Below are positions 1 through 8,605 of a stretch of 34,776 nt of DNA, in pieces. Each line of letters starts with the position of its first letter. The first letter of the stretch is position 1. A model generated the notes under the pieces. That model saw only the letters and a program-made list of their open reading frames with translations. It was not told the DNA's origin and did no database searches. The position numbers were made by a program, and so were the translations under genes. The DNA comes from Clostridiales bacterium DTU089 (GTDB lineage Bacteria; Bacillota; Clostridia; Oscillospirales; Acutalibacteraceae): positions 1 to 34,776 of the forward strand of contig LFSB01000026.1 of assembly GCA_001513045.1 (NCBI GenBank), read 5' to 3'.

Positions 1-1000
1 AGCAGCCGAAGCCGGTTATCAGAGGCACGAATGCTTTCCCGGAAAGTCCTATGCGCGCAAACAGCCCGTCGCATATAAAAGCGCCTCGTGCCATATAGCC
101 GCAGTCCTCAAGCACCGAGGTGCAAAAAAACAGGGACATAAGCTGAGGCAGAAAGGACAGCACGCTTGAAAACGCGGGAAAAATTCCGTCGCACACAAGC
201 GACAATACAGCCGGATGTACGGAATTATTCAGCAAAAATTCGCGGACTTCGGGCGCGAATATTCCGACCGCAACGGATTCCAGCATGTCGGAGACATATA
301 CGGAAAGCGACCCGAATGCGATAAAAAACGCCGTGAGCATTATTGCAAAAAGAACGGGATAAGCAAGAAGCCTGTCAAGCAAGGCTGCGTCTGCTTTCCG
401 GCTGAATGTGTCGGGTCTGTTGCCAGGCTTGAAGCAGAGAACCTTTTCGCATATGCTTTTTATGTAGGCGTGCTTATGGGCATCGTCAAGCTTGGTTGTG
501 GATACAACGTGAGATTTTGCACATTCGAGCGCGGCCTTGAGCAGATTTTCTGTTCCCGAGGAGGTTCTTGCGCATATCGGTATGGCTTTCACTCCCAGAA
601 AAAATCCGAGCGCGTCACAGTCAATGGAGCCTCCGCCCCTTTCAAGAGCATCCGTCATGTTTACGGCGCATATAACCCTTACACCGCTTTCTATGAGCTG
701 AAGCGTAAGGAAAAGATTCCTTTCAAGGTGCGTGGCGTCAACAATGTTTATTACTACATCCGGACGCTCCTTTTCGAGATATTGCGCCGCTGCAACCTCC
801 TCGGCGGTGCGCGCGTTGAGAGAATATATACCCGGTAAATCGGAGATGTAGGCGTTTTTTGTTCCGCGAAGCTCTGCGGTTTTGCACTCAACTGTCACTC
901 CGGCACGGTTTCCGGTGCTCTGCTTCATTCCGGTAAGCGCGTTAAAAAGTGTCGTCTTTCCGCAGTTCGGATTTCCGGCGAGGGCAAAAATTGTTTTCAA
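1..1000 (-). CDS. feoB: Ferrous iron transport protein B (5' part, cut by window edge)
   Basis: GTP-dependent ferrous iron transporter of the inner membrane. The visible 333 residues hold the N-terminal G domain and the start of the membrane part. Visible motifs are the P-loop GNPNCGKTT (residues 9-17), AGVTVE (G2), DLPGIYSL (G3, from about residue 54) and NMTD (G4). They are followed by hydrophobic segments and the conserved SGKAFVPLITGFGC stretch, where the window ends. The start is a TTG at 1000: an in-frame stop lies 9 nt upstream, so no earlier start exists, and GGAG sits 10 nt before it. It is the only gene seen on the reverse strand. No feoA lies upstream of it within the window. The family assignment is secure; the C-terminal half is not visible. 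Confidence 0.95.
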   Translation of the reverse strand, partial: MKTIFALAGNPNCGKTTLFNALTGMKQSTGNRAGVTVECKTAELRGTKNAYISDLPGIYSLNARTAEEVAAAQYLEKERPDVVINIVDATHLERNLFLTLQLIESGVRVICAVNMTDALERGGGSIDCDALGFFLGVKAIPICARTSSGTENLLKAALECAKSHVVSTTKLDDAHKHAYIKSICEKVLCFKPGNRPDTFSRKADAALLDRLLAYPVLFAIMLTAFFIAFGSLSVYVSDMLESVAVGIFAPEVREFLLNNSVHPAVLSLVCDGIFPAFSSVLSFLPQLMSLFFCTSVLEDCGYMARGAFICDGLFARIGLSGKAFVPLITGFGC

Positions 1001-1056
1001 TGTGCATCAACTCCGTTTATTTTATAAAAATTATGTGTTTTTTAGCTCTTTTCAGG

Positions 1057-1086
1057 TTTACAAACATCAACAAATCATGGTATAAT
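1057..1086 (+). promoter_or_regulatory. Sigma-A-type promoter for the GH97 gene
   Basis: TTTACA (1057-1062) and TATAAT (1081-1086) are separated by 18 bp. A TG at 1078-1079 makes an extended -10 element. The predicted transcription start is near 1093, leaving a leader of about 30 nt before the ATG at 1122. This supports the upstream start of the GH97 gene over the internal ATG at 1263. Confidence 0.6.
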
Positions 1087-1091
1087 TTACA

Positions 1092-1106
1092 GTAATCATT
1101 TATTAC
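1092..1106. promoter_or_regulatory. Small palindrome at the predicted transcription start (possible operator)
   Basis: GTAAT and ATTAC form an interrupted 15-bp palindrome lying on the predicted +1 of the GH97 promoter. Its place fits a repressor site. It is short and AT-rich and could be chance. Confidence 0.2.
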
Positions 1107-1121
1107 GGACGGTTATACGTT

Positions 1122-3062
1122 ATGTGGCGTGAAACAGGCAGATGGCTCTACGATAAAAATGCAAAAATAAAAGGTTTGCGGGCAAACGTCAAAAGGTGTT
1201 CGCCGAAAAGCGCATGCCTGCCCGACCCCGATTTTAAAACCGTGCTTTCGGAAGCGTATACGATGAATTCGCCCGAGGGGAACATCTCCGCGACCCTTAT
1301 TCCGGGAAGCTCCCTGAGCTGGTCGGTGTCGTTTAACGGCATCCCTGTTATTGAGCCTTCGGCTCTCGGCATTGTTACGGGCGGAATGAAGCTTTCCGAA
1401 GATGCCGTTCTTGCGCCTCCGAGGTCGGAGGAGTATCACGGCACATTCCCCGAACGCGACAAAAAGTCGGAGGCTTCCGACATACACAGAAAATTCATCT
1501 TCCCCGTAAAGCATATTCCCACCGGGCTCAAATATACCCTTGAATTCAGAATATGGAATGACGGCGTCGGCTTTCGTTTTGTCTTTTCCGATGACACAAA
1601 AATGCTTGTCGATTCCGAAGCAACAACCTTCAGGGTCAACCGGGACAGCGTATGCATATATCAGCCGGATGCTAAAAAGCTTCAAGGTAAAAGCCTGAAA
1701 ACGCGCACTCCGGACATTCCGGACGGAACACTTATGGCGTTCATGACGGCGTTTATTCTTCCCGATAACGCCGGCTATTGTCTCCTGACCGAGTCCAATC
1801 TCAACAATTATCCCGGAGCCGCACTCAGGTATAAGCCGGACGGGGAGTTTTCAATTGATTTTTGGGACAGCGGCAAATTCTTCGCAAAGGGCTGCAAATC
1901 ACCGTGGAGACTTGTAATACTTTCTCCCACGCTCAACGGCTTTGTCAATTCCGATGTCGTGAAATGCTCCGCGGACCCGCCTGACGAAAAGCTGTTTGCG
2001 GACACCTCATGGATAAGGCCGGGCAAGGCGGTATGGTCATATTTTATCGACAGAGAAGCAAGCATAGATTACAATACGGAAATCAGCTTTAACGCCTATG
2101 CGCAGCGGCTTGGCTTTCCTTACAGCGTGGTTGACCACGGCTGGCGGCGCTGGGCAAAAACAGAGCCGGGAGCCTTTAAAAGGCTTAGGGGAGTTGTTGA
2201 GGATGCCGAAAAACACGGTATCGGCGTGTGGGCGTGGAAGGCATCAACCATGGGTCCGCTGTGGCCTCGTTACCGCAGATGGTTTCTTGACAAGTGCGTC
2301 GAGTGCGGAGTAAAGGGCGTCAAGATGGATCTTATAGAGAGCGAAACACAGGTGGCGATAAACTTTTACCGAGGCTTCCTTGAAGAAGCGGCAAAGCGCC
2401 ACATAATGGTTATATACCACAACCCGAACAAGCCAACGGGACTTTCCAGAACATATCCGAACCTCCTCACAAGAGAGGCGATAAGAGGTATCCAGAGCAA
2501 CTGCGATCCGGATGACAATGTGCTTCTTCCGTTTACGCGATTTTCCGCGGGCGGTGCGGACTACACTCCTTATTGCTTTTCGGTTGAGAAGCGAAACGGC
2601 GGCGCAACACTTGCTCATAAGCTTGCGAATACAGTGGTTTATAATTCTGCATTGCTTACAATATCCGAGCATCCCGAAAACATCGTGGGTCACATTTCCG
2701 AGAGCTTTATACGTGCGTTGCCGTCCGTATGGGACGAAACCTTGGTGCTTGAGCCGAGCGAGATAGGCAGGCTGGCGGTTTTTGCAAGACGCACGGGTGA
2801 AGCTTGGTTTGCGGCTGGTCAGCAGGGCTCCGGCGAGGGCGAGAATATCCCGCTTTCTCTCGGATTCCTCAACAGGCATACGTGTTATTCCTGTGAGCTG
2901 TTCACGGATGTGCCCGGAAATCCGGAATGCATGAACAGGGAAGAGCTTGAGGTATCGTATGAAACGGTGCTCAACATAAAAACCTGCAGCGGCGGAGGCT
3001 TTGCAATGAGGCTTGTGCCGAAAGGTCAACTTGATAATAATTCCATGGAGGTAAAAATATGA
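1122..3062 (+). CDS. Glycoside hydrolase family 97 (alpha-glucosidase or alpha-galactosidase type)
   Basis: 646 residues with the three-part GH97 layout: an N-terminal beta-sandwich ([10 protein letters not shown] near residue 50, [11 protein letters not shown]), a TIM barrel, and a C-terminal beta domain ([12 protein letters not shown]...GEAWFAAG). The barrel carries [15 protein letters not shown] with Asp403 where retaining members have their nucleophile (Asp415 in the Bacteroides enzyme BtGH97b). By family knowledge this favours the retaining, alpha-galactosidase-like branch over the inverting SusB type; this is inference. There is no signal peptide, so the enzyme should act in the cytoplasm on imported oligosaccharides. 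GGACGG lies 9 nt before the ATG. An internal ATG at 1263 with GGAAG upstream is an alternative start; the first ~47 residues are not typical of the family. The stop overlaps the asnS start (ATGA). Confidence 0.88.
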   Translation: MWRETGRWLYDKNAKIKGLRANVKRCSPKSACLPDPDFKTVLSEAYTMNSPEGNISATLIPGSSLSWSVSFNGIPVIEPSALGIVTGGMKLSEDAVLAPPRSEEYHGTFPERDKKSEASDIHRKFIFPVKHIPTGLKYTLEFRIWNDGVGFRFVFSDDTKMLVDSEATTFRVNRDSVCIYQPDAKKLQGKSLKTRTPDIPDGTLMAFMTAFILPDNAGYCLLTESNLNNYPGAALRYKPDGEFSIDFWDSGKFFAKGCKSPWRLVILSPTLNGFVNSDVVKCSADPPDEKLFADTSWIRPGKAVWSYFIDREASIDYNTEISFNAYAQRLGFPYSVVDHGWRRWAKTEPGAFKRLRGVVEDAEKHGIGVWAWKASTMGPLWPRYRRWFLDKCVECGVKGVKMDLIESETQVAINFYRGFLEEAAKRHIMVIYHNPNKPTGLSRTYPNLLTREAIRGIQSNCDPDDNVLLPFTRFSAGGADYTPYCFSVEKRNGGATLAHKLANTVVYNSALLTISEHPENIVGHISESFIRALPSVWDETLVLEPSEIGRLAVFARRTGEAWFAAGQQGSGEGENIPLSLGFLNRHTCYSCELFTDVPGNPECMNREELEVSYETVLNIKTCSGGGFAMRLVPKGQLDNNSMEVKI

Positions 3063-4453
3063 AAAGAATTGAAATTGCCGAGCTTTATAAATCGGCGGAA
3101 AAGTATGCCGGCGGCAGTGTCTCGGTGAGCGGCTGGGTGAGAACGGCGAGAACCTCAAAAGCTCTCGGATTTCTGGAGATAAACGACGGAAGCGCCTTTA
3201 AGAATCTTCAGATAGTTTTTGAGGATGGTAAAATCTCTAATTTCAATGAAATATCAAAGCTGAATGTCGGCGCGGCGGTGAATGTTGCCGGTACGCTTGT
3301 TATGACTCCCGAGGCAAATCAGCCCTTTGAAATAAATGCCGCGGAGATAGAAATAGAGGGAGAATCCACTCCCGATTACCCCCTTCAGAAAAAGCGTCAC
3401 ACACTTGAATATATGCGCACAATCGGTCATATACGTCCGCGTGCGAACATATACAGTGCAGCCTTCAGAGTGCGCTCGGTAGCAGCGTATGCCATACACA
3501 CATTTTTTATGCAAAACAACTTTATTTACGCTCACACTCCGCTTATTTCCTGCAGTGACTGTGAGGGAGCGGGAGAGATGTTCCGCGTCACGGCTCTTGA
3601 TATGGCAAATCCGCCTAAAAACGAGGACGGAAGCATAGATTTCTCACAGGATTTCTTCGGAAAGCCGGCATATCTTACGGTTTCCGGTCAGCTTCAGGGT
3701 GAGATAATGGCGCAGTCCTTCGGCAAGATATACACCTTCGGTCCCACCTTCAGAGCGGAGCGTTCATACACTCAGCGTCACGCGGCGGAATTCTGGATGA
3801 TAGAGCCGGAAATTGCATTTGCCGACCTTGCCGACGATATGGCTCTCGCCGAGGGTATGATAAAATTTGTCATAAACTATGTGCTTGAGCATTGCCCGTC
3901 CGAGCTTGAATTCCTCAACAAATTTGTTGACACGGGGCTTCTTGAGCGCCTTAACGCAGTTGCAAGCTCCGATTTTGCGCGTGTTACCTACACGGATGCA
4001 ATAGAATTGCTTAAAAAAAATAACGACAACTTTGAATACAAGGTAAGCTGGGGCTGCGATTTGCAGACAGAGCATGAGCGTTATCTTACGGAGGTCGTGT
4101 TCAAGCGCCCTGTATTCGTGATTGACTATCCCAAGGAGATAAAGGCGTTCTATATGCGTCTTAATGACGATAACAAGACTGTTGCGGCAATGGATTTGCT
4201 TGTTATGGGCATAGGTGAGATAATCGGCGGAAGTCAGCGCGAGGAGCGCCTCGACGTTCTTCTTGAGCGCATAAAGGAGTCCGGACTTTCCGAGAAGGAT
4301 TACTGGTGGTATATTGACCTGCGCCGCTATGGAGGAACACACCATTCGGGCTACGGTCTGGGCTTTGAAAGACTTATAATGTACTTGACCGGAATCGCCA
4401 ATATACGCGATGTTCTTCCTTTCCCGAGAACCACCGGCTCCGCTGAATTCTAA
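3059..4453 (+). CDS. asnS: Asparaginyl-tRNA synthetase
   Basis: Class IIb aminoacyl-tRNA synthetase that charges tRNA-Asn. The 464-residue length is normal. The N-terminal OB-fold anticodon-binding domain ([20 protein letters not shown]) covers about residues 18-100. The catalytic domain has motif 2 ([21 protein letters not shown]) and motif 3 ([15 protein letters not shown]) with the C-terminal LPFPRT. These features, and the lack of an AspS-type insertion, mark AsnS. The ATG overlaps the GH97 stop by 4 bp, so translation is probably coupled, with GGAGG just upstream inside the GH97 gene. No separate promoter was seen. Confidence 0.97.
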   Translation: MKRIEIAELYKSAEKYAGGSVSVSGWVRTARTSKALGFLEINDGSAFKNLQIVFEDGKISNFNEISKLNVGAAVNVAGTLVMTPEANQPFEINAAEIEIEGESTPDYPLQKKRHTLEYMRTIGHIRPRANIYSAAFRVRSVAAYAIHTFFMQNNFIYAHTPLISCSDCEGAGEMFRVTALDMANPPKNEDGSIDFSQDFFGKPAYLTVSGQLQGEIMAQSFGKIYTFGPTFRAERSYTQRHAAEFWMIEPEIAFADLADDMALAEGMIKFVINYVLEHCPSELEFLNKFVDTGLLERLNAVASSDFARVTYTDAIELLKKNNDNFEYKVSWGCDLQTEHERYLTEVVFKRPVFVIDYPKEIKAFYMRLNDDNKTVAAMDLLVMGIGEIIGGSQREERLDVLLERIKESGLSEKDYWWYIDLRRYGGTHHSGYGLGFERLIMYLTGIANIRDVLPFPRTTGSAEF

Positions 4454-4469
4454 AAAAACGAAAGGTAAG

Positions 4470-4520
4470 ATACGGAATTGAGGGTCTGCCCCGAAAAAAC
4501 GGCTTGCGCCGTTTCCGTAT
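4470..4520. other. Intergenic structured element (outer stem with two inner hairpins)
   Basis: In the 85-nt gap between asnS and the PHP gene, ATACGGAA (4470-4477) pairs with TTCCGTAT (4513-4520). They enclose a small GGG/CCC hairpin (4482-4491) and an ACGGC/GCCGT hairpin with loop TTGC (4499-4512). Folded as RNA this gives a three-way junction. No T-run follows, so it is not a normal terminator. It may be an RNA-processing site, a leader structure or a small palindromic repeat. Confidence 0.4.
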
Positions 4521-4538
4521 CACACGGCGATAAATCTG

Positions 4539-5291
4539 ATGTATTTGAGAGAAAAGTGTTACGACATACACGAGCTTGCAAAATCCAATCTGCATGTCCA
4601 TACATCATTTTCCGGGTGCGCAAAGCCCGAAATGCGCATGAAGGATATGGTGAGAAGAGCGGGGGAGCTCGGCCTTGAAATGGTTGCGATAACCGACCAC
4701 TTCAATGACCCTGCCACTCCGATACTTGAAAAAAATCTCTGTGACCGCTTTGTGCTTGAAAATTACCGTGACGATGTGAAAACAAAGTTTCTCTTCGGAG
4801 CGGAGCTTTCCGCTGTGGGCGTGGGCAAATATCTCGACAGTGACGAGGTCAACGCAAAGCTTGATTACAGGCTATATGCCGCGAACCATTATCATCTCGA
4901 TATGTGGGAGCAGCCTGAGGAAAAAAGTCCGCGAGGATATGCCGAGCACACAATAAAGGTGCTTACGGCGTTGATTCTTTCGCATCGTGCCGACTGCATA
5001 GCGCACCCGTGCATCGGGGGATATGTACACGCGCTCGGCGATGATAAGGGCAGCCTTACGCGGGCGATAACGGACAACGAGCTCGGAGATTTGTTGTCAC
5101 TTGCGCGCGACAACAATGTCGCATGGGAAATAAATGAGGGCGAAGCCATTGAATTTGCCGATTTCTCCGAGCGCTTCTGGAACATAGGCAAAGAGGTCGG
5201 AGTTGTCTTCCATTTCGGAACAGATGCACATACGCTTCAGAATATGGATACCTTTAAAAACATGAGCGTGCTTGAAAAAATCTTTAAATAA
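4539..5291 (+). CDS. PHP-domain metal-dependent phosphoesterase
   Basis: 250 residues of the PHP superfamily, which use a cluster of His/Asp-bound metals to hydrolyse phosphate esters. Visible metal ligands are NLHVHT (His19, His21), ITDH (His54), the ANHYHLD and IAHPC segments in the middle, and FGTDAH near the C-terminus (Asp229, His231). The length fits stand-alone PHP enzymes such as the HisJ-like or YcdX-like groups. No tRNA, his or polymerase gene context defines the substrate. The start has no strong ribosome binding site, and the leader holds the structured element at 4470-4520. The gene sits 9 nt before the aminotransferase ribosome binding region. The family is sure; the substrate is unknown. 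Confidence 0.85.
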   Translation: MYLREKCYDIHELAKSNLHVHTSFSGCAKPEMRMKDMVRRAGELGLEMVAITDHFNDPATPILEKNLCDRFVLENYRDDVKTKFLFGAELSAVGVGKYLDSDEVNAKLDYRLYAANHYHLDMWEQPEEKSPRGYAEHTIKVLTALILSHRADCIAHPCIGGYVHALGDDKGSLTRAITDNELGDLLSLARDNNVAWEINEGEAIEFADFSERFWNIGKEVGVVFHFGTDAHTLQNMDTFKNMSVLEKIFK

Positions 5292-5306
5292 AGCGAGGAT
5301 ATGTTT

Positions 5307-6572
5307 ATGAAACCGTACAGCCTTATGTCTGCGCAGGAGCTTGCGGCTGAAAAGTCAGCCGTCAGTGCAAAATATGCGGATTTCAAGTCGCAGAATCTGA
5401 AAATAGATATGTCAAGGGGAAAGCCCGGTGCCGACCAGCTTGAGCTGTCAAGTGCAATTCTTGAAACAGTCACCGAAAAAACCGGCTTTCGTGCTCTCGA
5501 TAACACCGATACGCGCAATTACGGCGTTCTCGGAGGACTTCCCGAGTGCAAGCGGCTTTTTGCAGAAATACTTGATGTTAAGCCCGAAAACATAATCGTA
5601 GGCGGAAATTCAAGCCTTTCGCTGATGTTTGATTACATATCCCAGTGCATGACCACCGGGGCGGGAAGCAAGCCGTGGATGATGCAGGGCAATGTGAAGT
5701 TTTTGTGCCCCGCGCCGGGTTATGACAGGCATTTTTCGATATGTGAGCATTTCGGAATAGAGATGATACCTGTCCCGATGCTTGCAGACGGTCCGGATAT
5801 GGATGTGATAGAATCCTATATGAACGATACTCTTGTTAAGGGTATGTTCTGCGTGCCTAAGTATTCAAATCCTCAGGGAATAACCTATTCGGATGCAACA
5901 GTAAGAAGGATTGCGGCGCTCAAGCCCGCGGCAAAGGATTTCAGAATAATCTGGGATAACGCCTATTGCGTGCATGATATAAATGACACTCCGGATAAGC
6001 TGTTGAATATATTTGAAGCTTGTGAGGAGCGCGGCAGCGAGGATATGGTAATCGAATTTACCTCAACCTCAAAGATAAGCTTCCCCGGAGCGGGTGTTTC
6101 GGTTATAGCTGCATCGGAAAACAATATAAAAGCTATAACTGAAAGACTTTTTGTGCAAATAATAAGCTATGACAAGATAAATCAGCTTCGTCACGCCCGT
6201 TATTTTAAGGACGCGGACGGAATAAAGGCTCATATGAAGCTTCATGCGTCAATAATCAAGCCTAAATTCGATGCTGTTACCGATGCTCTTAACAATCAGC
6301 TTGCCGGACTTGACATAGCCTCGTGGAATGTCCCTAACGGCGGCTATTTCGTAAGCCTCGATGTTACGGGTGCGGCAGCATCGCGCGTCGGCGAGCTGTG
6401 TAAGGATGCCGGACTCAAGCTCACCCAGGTGGGTGCTACCTACCCTTACGGAAACGACCCCCACGACAGAAATATCAGAATTGCCCCGACCTTCCCGCCG
6501 GTGGATGAGTTGAAAATCGCAATGGATGTGCTTTGTACGGCGGTGAAGCTGGCGGCTCTTGAAAAATTTTAA
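5307..6572 (+). CDS. PLP-dependent class I aminotransferase (AspT / MocR-like family)
   Basis: 421-residue fold-type I aminotransferase. IDMSRGKPGADQLELS near the N-terminus, YGVLGGLPECKRLFAEIL, the PKYSNPQG segment, the WDNAYCVHD strand and the PLP lysine in TSTSKISFPGAG (Lys256) match the aspartate aminotransferase subgroup typified by corynebacterial AspT (Pfam PF12897). The likely role is transfer of amino groups between aspartate or alanine and 2-oxoacids in the cytoplasm. An ATG at 5301 is only 2 nt after GAGG (5295-5298), while the in-frame ATG at 5307 is 8 nt after it and is preferred. It follows the PHP gene closely and precedes ispF by 15 nt, so it is probably co-transcribed. The exact substrate is inferred. 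Confidence 0.85.
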   Translation: MKPYSLMSAQELAAEKSAVSAKYADFKSQNLKIDMSRGKPGADQLELSSAILETVTEKTGFRALDNTDTRNYGVLGGLPECKRLFAEILDVKPENIIVGGNSSLSLMFDYISQCMTTGAGSKPWMMQGNVKFLCPAPGYDRHFSICEHFGIEMIPVPMLADGPDMDVIESYMNDTLVKGMFCVPKYSNPQGITYSDATVRRIAALKPAAKDFRIIWDNAYCVHDINDTPDKLLNIFEACEERGSEDMVIEFTSTSKISFPGAGVSVIAASENNIKAITERLFVQIISYDKINQLRHARYFKDADGIKAHMKLHASIIKPKFDAVTDALNNQLAGLDIASWNVPNGGYFVSLDVTGAAASRVGELCKDAGLKLTQVGATYPYGNDPHDRNIRIAPTFPPVDELKIAMDVLCTAVKLAALEKF

Positions 6573-6587
6573 AGGAGTGTTGTATTG

Positions 6588-7064
6588 ATGGTCAGAATCG
6601 GTTACGGTTACGATGCGCACAGACTCGGCTACGGCAGAAAGCTTATTCTCGGCGGAGTTGACACCAATTATCCCAAGGGTCTTGTTGGCCATTCGGATGC
6701 GGATGTGCTCGTTCATGCGATTTGCGATGCGCTTCTCGGAGCGGCGGCGCTTGGGGACATAGGCGTTTATTTTCCCGATTCCGACCCGCAATATGAAGGA
6801 ATAAGCAGCCTGATTATCCTTAAAAAAACAGCAGAGCTGCTTTCAAACAACGGTTACGGTATTGTAAATATTGATGCGACGGTTGTTGCGCAGGACCCTA
6901 AAATAGCTCCGTTTGTCCTTAGGATGCGTGAAAATGTAGCGGATGCCTGCGGTGCGGATATAGGACGCATAAGCATTAAGGGAACCACCGAGGAGCAGAT
7001 GGGCTTTACGGGTTCTCACGAGGGCATATGCGCTCACGCTGTCTGTCTTATAGAAAATCAATAA
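6588..7064 (+). CDS. ispF: 2-C-methyl-D-erythritol 2,4-cyclodiphosphate synthase
   Basis: MEP-pathway enzyme that cyclises CDP-ME 2-phosphate to MEcPP with release of CMP. The 158-residue length is typical. Metal-binding GYGYDAHRL (Asp9, His11), GHSDADVLVHAICDALLGA and the C-terminal KGTTEEQMGFTG are all present. AAAGGAG (6571-6577) overlaps the stop of the aminotransferase gene and serves either this ATG (spacing 10) or a TTG three bases earlier (spacing 7). The partner gene ispD is not next to it. A terminator-like hairpin follows, making this the probable end of the transcript that begins upstream of the GH97 gene. Confidence 0.96.
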   Translation: MVRIGYGYDAHRLGYGRKLILGGVDTNYPKGLVGHSDADVLVHAICDALLGAAALGDIGVYFPDSDPQYEGISSLIILKKTAELLSNNGYGIVNIDATVVAQDPKIAPFVLRMRENVADACGADIGRISIKGTTEEQMGFTGSHEGICAHAVCLIENQ

Positions 7065-7090
7065 AACACCAATAACAGAATATATCATTT

Positions 7091-7139
7091 TGCCCCGCTT
7101 TCGCATAGTATGTACTAAAACGAAAAGCGGGGCATTTTT
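7091..7139 (+). terminator. Rho-independent terminator or attenuator ending at the next start codon
   Basis: TGCCCCGCTTTCG (7091-7103) pairs with CGAAAAGCGGGGCA (7121-7134) with one bulged A, followed by TTTTT. The loop contains the palindrome TAGTATGTACTA. The T-run touches the ATG of the DUF3343 gene at 7140, and the only Shine-Dalgarno-like G-run (GCGGGG) lies in the right arm. The same hairpin could therefore end ispF transcripts and control or block translation of the next gene. Confidence 0.75.
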
Positions 7140-7370
7140 ATGAATAAACACGGTATAAAGGTAGGGTCGGTAACCTACGCGATGAAGGGCAGGGAGCTGT
7201 TGGCAAAAAACGGCTTTAAGGTATATATTTCACGTAACCCTAAGCCTGTGAAAAATGAGGGCTGCGGATATATGATATGTGTATCCGGAAATATAGATGT
7301 AGCGCTTGCAATTCTTGAAAGGGAAAACGTAAAAGTCAACGGCATAGAGGACGGCTGTGATTTCAAATGA
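7140..7370 (+). CDS. DUF3343 protein, putative sulfur/selenium carrier-like
   Basis: 76-residue soluble protein of the DUF3343 family (Pfam PF11823, described as putative Se/S carrier-like). It has KVGSVTYAMKGRELL, a central NEGCGYMI with a single conserved cysteine (Cys42) suited to carrying a persulfide or perselenide, and SGNIDVALAILERENVKVNG. It overlaps the cysteine desulfurase start by 4 bp (ATGA), so the two are translationally coupled. By family knowledge such genes often sit beside cysteine desulfurases and selenium genes; no selD or yedF is visible here. The ribosome binding site lies in the hairpin just upstream. The function is inferred from family and neighbour. Confidence 0.8.
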   Translation: MNKHGIKVGSVTYAMKGRELLAKNGFKVYISRNPKPVKNEGCGYMICVSGNIDVALAILERENVKVNGIEDGCDFK

Positions 7371-8500
7371 TATATTTTGATAACGCGGCTACAACCTGGC
7401 CTAAGCCGCCGCAGGTGAGGGAGACGGTGGCACGGGCAATAGAAAGATACGGTGCAAATCCCGGAAGGAGCGGACACTCCTTTTCTGTTGAAACCGCTCA
7501 GGCTGTATATGAAGCAAGAAAAAACGTTGCATCTTTTTTCGGTGCGGAAGCCGCGGAATGTGTTGCGTTTACCGGCAACTGTACCCAGTCGCTCAACACC
7601 GCGATAAACGGCTTGGCACGGCGCGGATGTCATATAATAACCTCCTGCCTTGAGCACAATTCCGTTATGCGTCCTCTTGAGAGCCTGCGTCTGCGCGGAA
7701 TTGCGGATTACAGCGTCGCTTATGTGTATGATGATGACGAAATGACGGTTCGCTCGTTTGAGCGTCTGATAAGAAGAAATACGCTGTTTATAGTGTGTAC
7801 CGCCGCATCGAATGTGACGGGAAAGCTTTTGCCGGTTGAAAAGCTTTCCCGTCTTGCACGGGAATACGGGCTGAAGCTGGTCGTTGATGCCGCACAGGCG
7901 GCGGGAGTTATGGATATAAATGTTTCCGCCGACGGAATAGATTATCTGTGCGCACCCGGACATAAAGGGCTGTACGGTCCGATGGGAACGGGCGTTCTGA
8001 TTTGCTCTTCAAACGATGCTGAGCCTCTTGTGCGCGGAGGAACCGGCAGCGATTCATTTTCATTGCTGCAGCCGGATTACATGCCGGATAAATATGAGAG
8101 CGGAACGGTAAACGTGCCCGGCATACTCGGACTTTCTTCCGGAGTGGATTTCGTGAGGGATAAGGGCTTGGCAAAAATACGCGCGCATGAGGCCGATGCG
8201 GTCGATTATATACGCGGGGAGCTTGAAAAAACCCCTTCCGTAACGCTTTACGGGGATTACACAAATCGGGGCTATGCTCCGCTGTTGTCGTTTAATATAA
8301 ACGGACTTTACAGTGAGGAGACTGCCATGAAGCTTGATGCGATGTCGATAGCCGTGAGGGGAGGCTTTCATTGTGCCGCGTCCGCGCACAGATATTGCAA
8401 AACAGAGCAAACCGGTTCGGTCAGAGTGTGCCCGTCATATTTCACCTCAAAAAAAGATGTGAAAAGTTTGTTAATTTCAATCCAAAAAATTGCATTATAG
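7367..8500 (+). CDS. Cysteine desulfurase family protein (class V aminotransferase fold)
   Basis: 377-residue PLP enzyme that would take sulfur (or selenium) from cysteine (or selenocysteine) as an enzyme-bound persulfide. It begins MIYFDNAATTWPKP and has VDAAQAAGVMDI, the PLP lysine in APGHKGLYGP (Lys200), and GGFHCA with the catalytic cysteine at 336. This pattern fits the SufS-like subgroup TIGR01977 more than IscS. No sufC, sufB or iscU gene is adjacent; the partner is the DUF3343 protein just upstream. Its last bases hold the -35 element of the cdaA promoter. Confidence 0.9.
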   Translation: MIYFDNAATTWPKPPQVRETVARAIERYGANPGRSGHSFSVETAQAVYEARKNVASFFGAEAAECVAFTGNCTQSLNTAINGLARRGCHIITSCLEHNSVMRPLESLRLRGIADYSVAYVYDDDEMTVRSFERLIRRNTLFIVCTAASNVTGKLLPVEKLSRLAREYGLKLVVDAAQAAGVMDINVSADGIDYLCAPGHKGLYGPMGTGVLICSSNDAEPLVRGGTGSDSFSLLQPDYMPDKYESGTVNVPGILGLSSGVDFVRDKGLAKIRAHEADAVDYIRGELEKTPSVTLYGDYTNRGYAPLLSFNINGLYSEETAMKLDAMSIAVRGGFHCAASAHRYCKTEQTGSVRVCPSYFTSKKDVKSLLISIQKIAL

Positions 8501-8518
8501 TTTTTTGTGTGTTATAAT
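8490..8518 (+). promoter_or_regulatory. Strong extended -10 promoter for the cdaA operon
   Basis: TTGCAT (8490-8495), a 17-bp spacer and a perfect TATAAT (8513-8518), with TG at 8510-8511 forming an extended -10. The -35 lies inside the end of the cysteine desulfurase gene. The predicted start is near 8525, leaving an 80-nt leader that contains a small GCTTT/AAAGC hairpin (8562-8575). Confidence 0.75.
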
Positions 8519-8605
8519 GTATAATATTATATTAGGGGTATTGCGGTCAGGAGTTTTCGGTGCTTTCGGAAAAGCAAAAATAAGATGCGAAACGGTGGCG
8601 GACGT

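Noticed and set aside
215-838. Forward-strand 207-residue reading frame
   Set aside because: It is antisense to feoB, whose G-domain motifs are clear on the other strand; its translation resembles nothing.
1001-1056. Fur box or clear promoter for feoB
   Set aside because: AT-rich with several TATAAT-like words on the reverse strand, but none has a -35 at proper spacing and no Fur-like inverted repeat is clear.
2244-3158. Reverse-strand 304-residue frame across the GH97/asnS junction
   Set aside because: Both forward genes are well supported here; the reverse translation is basic, Cys/Arg-rich and spans two genes, typical of a shadow frame.
7175-7963. Reverse-strand 262-residue frame opposite the DUF3343/desulfurase genes
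   Set aside because: No domain, no ribosome binding site, fully opposite conserved genes.
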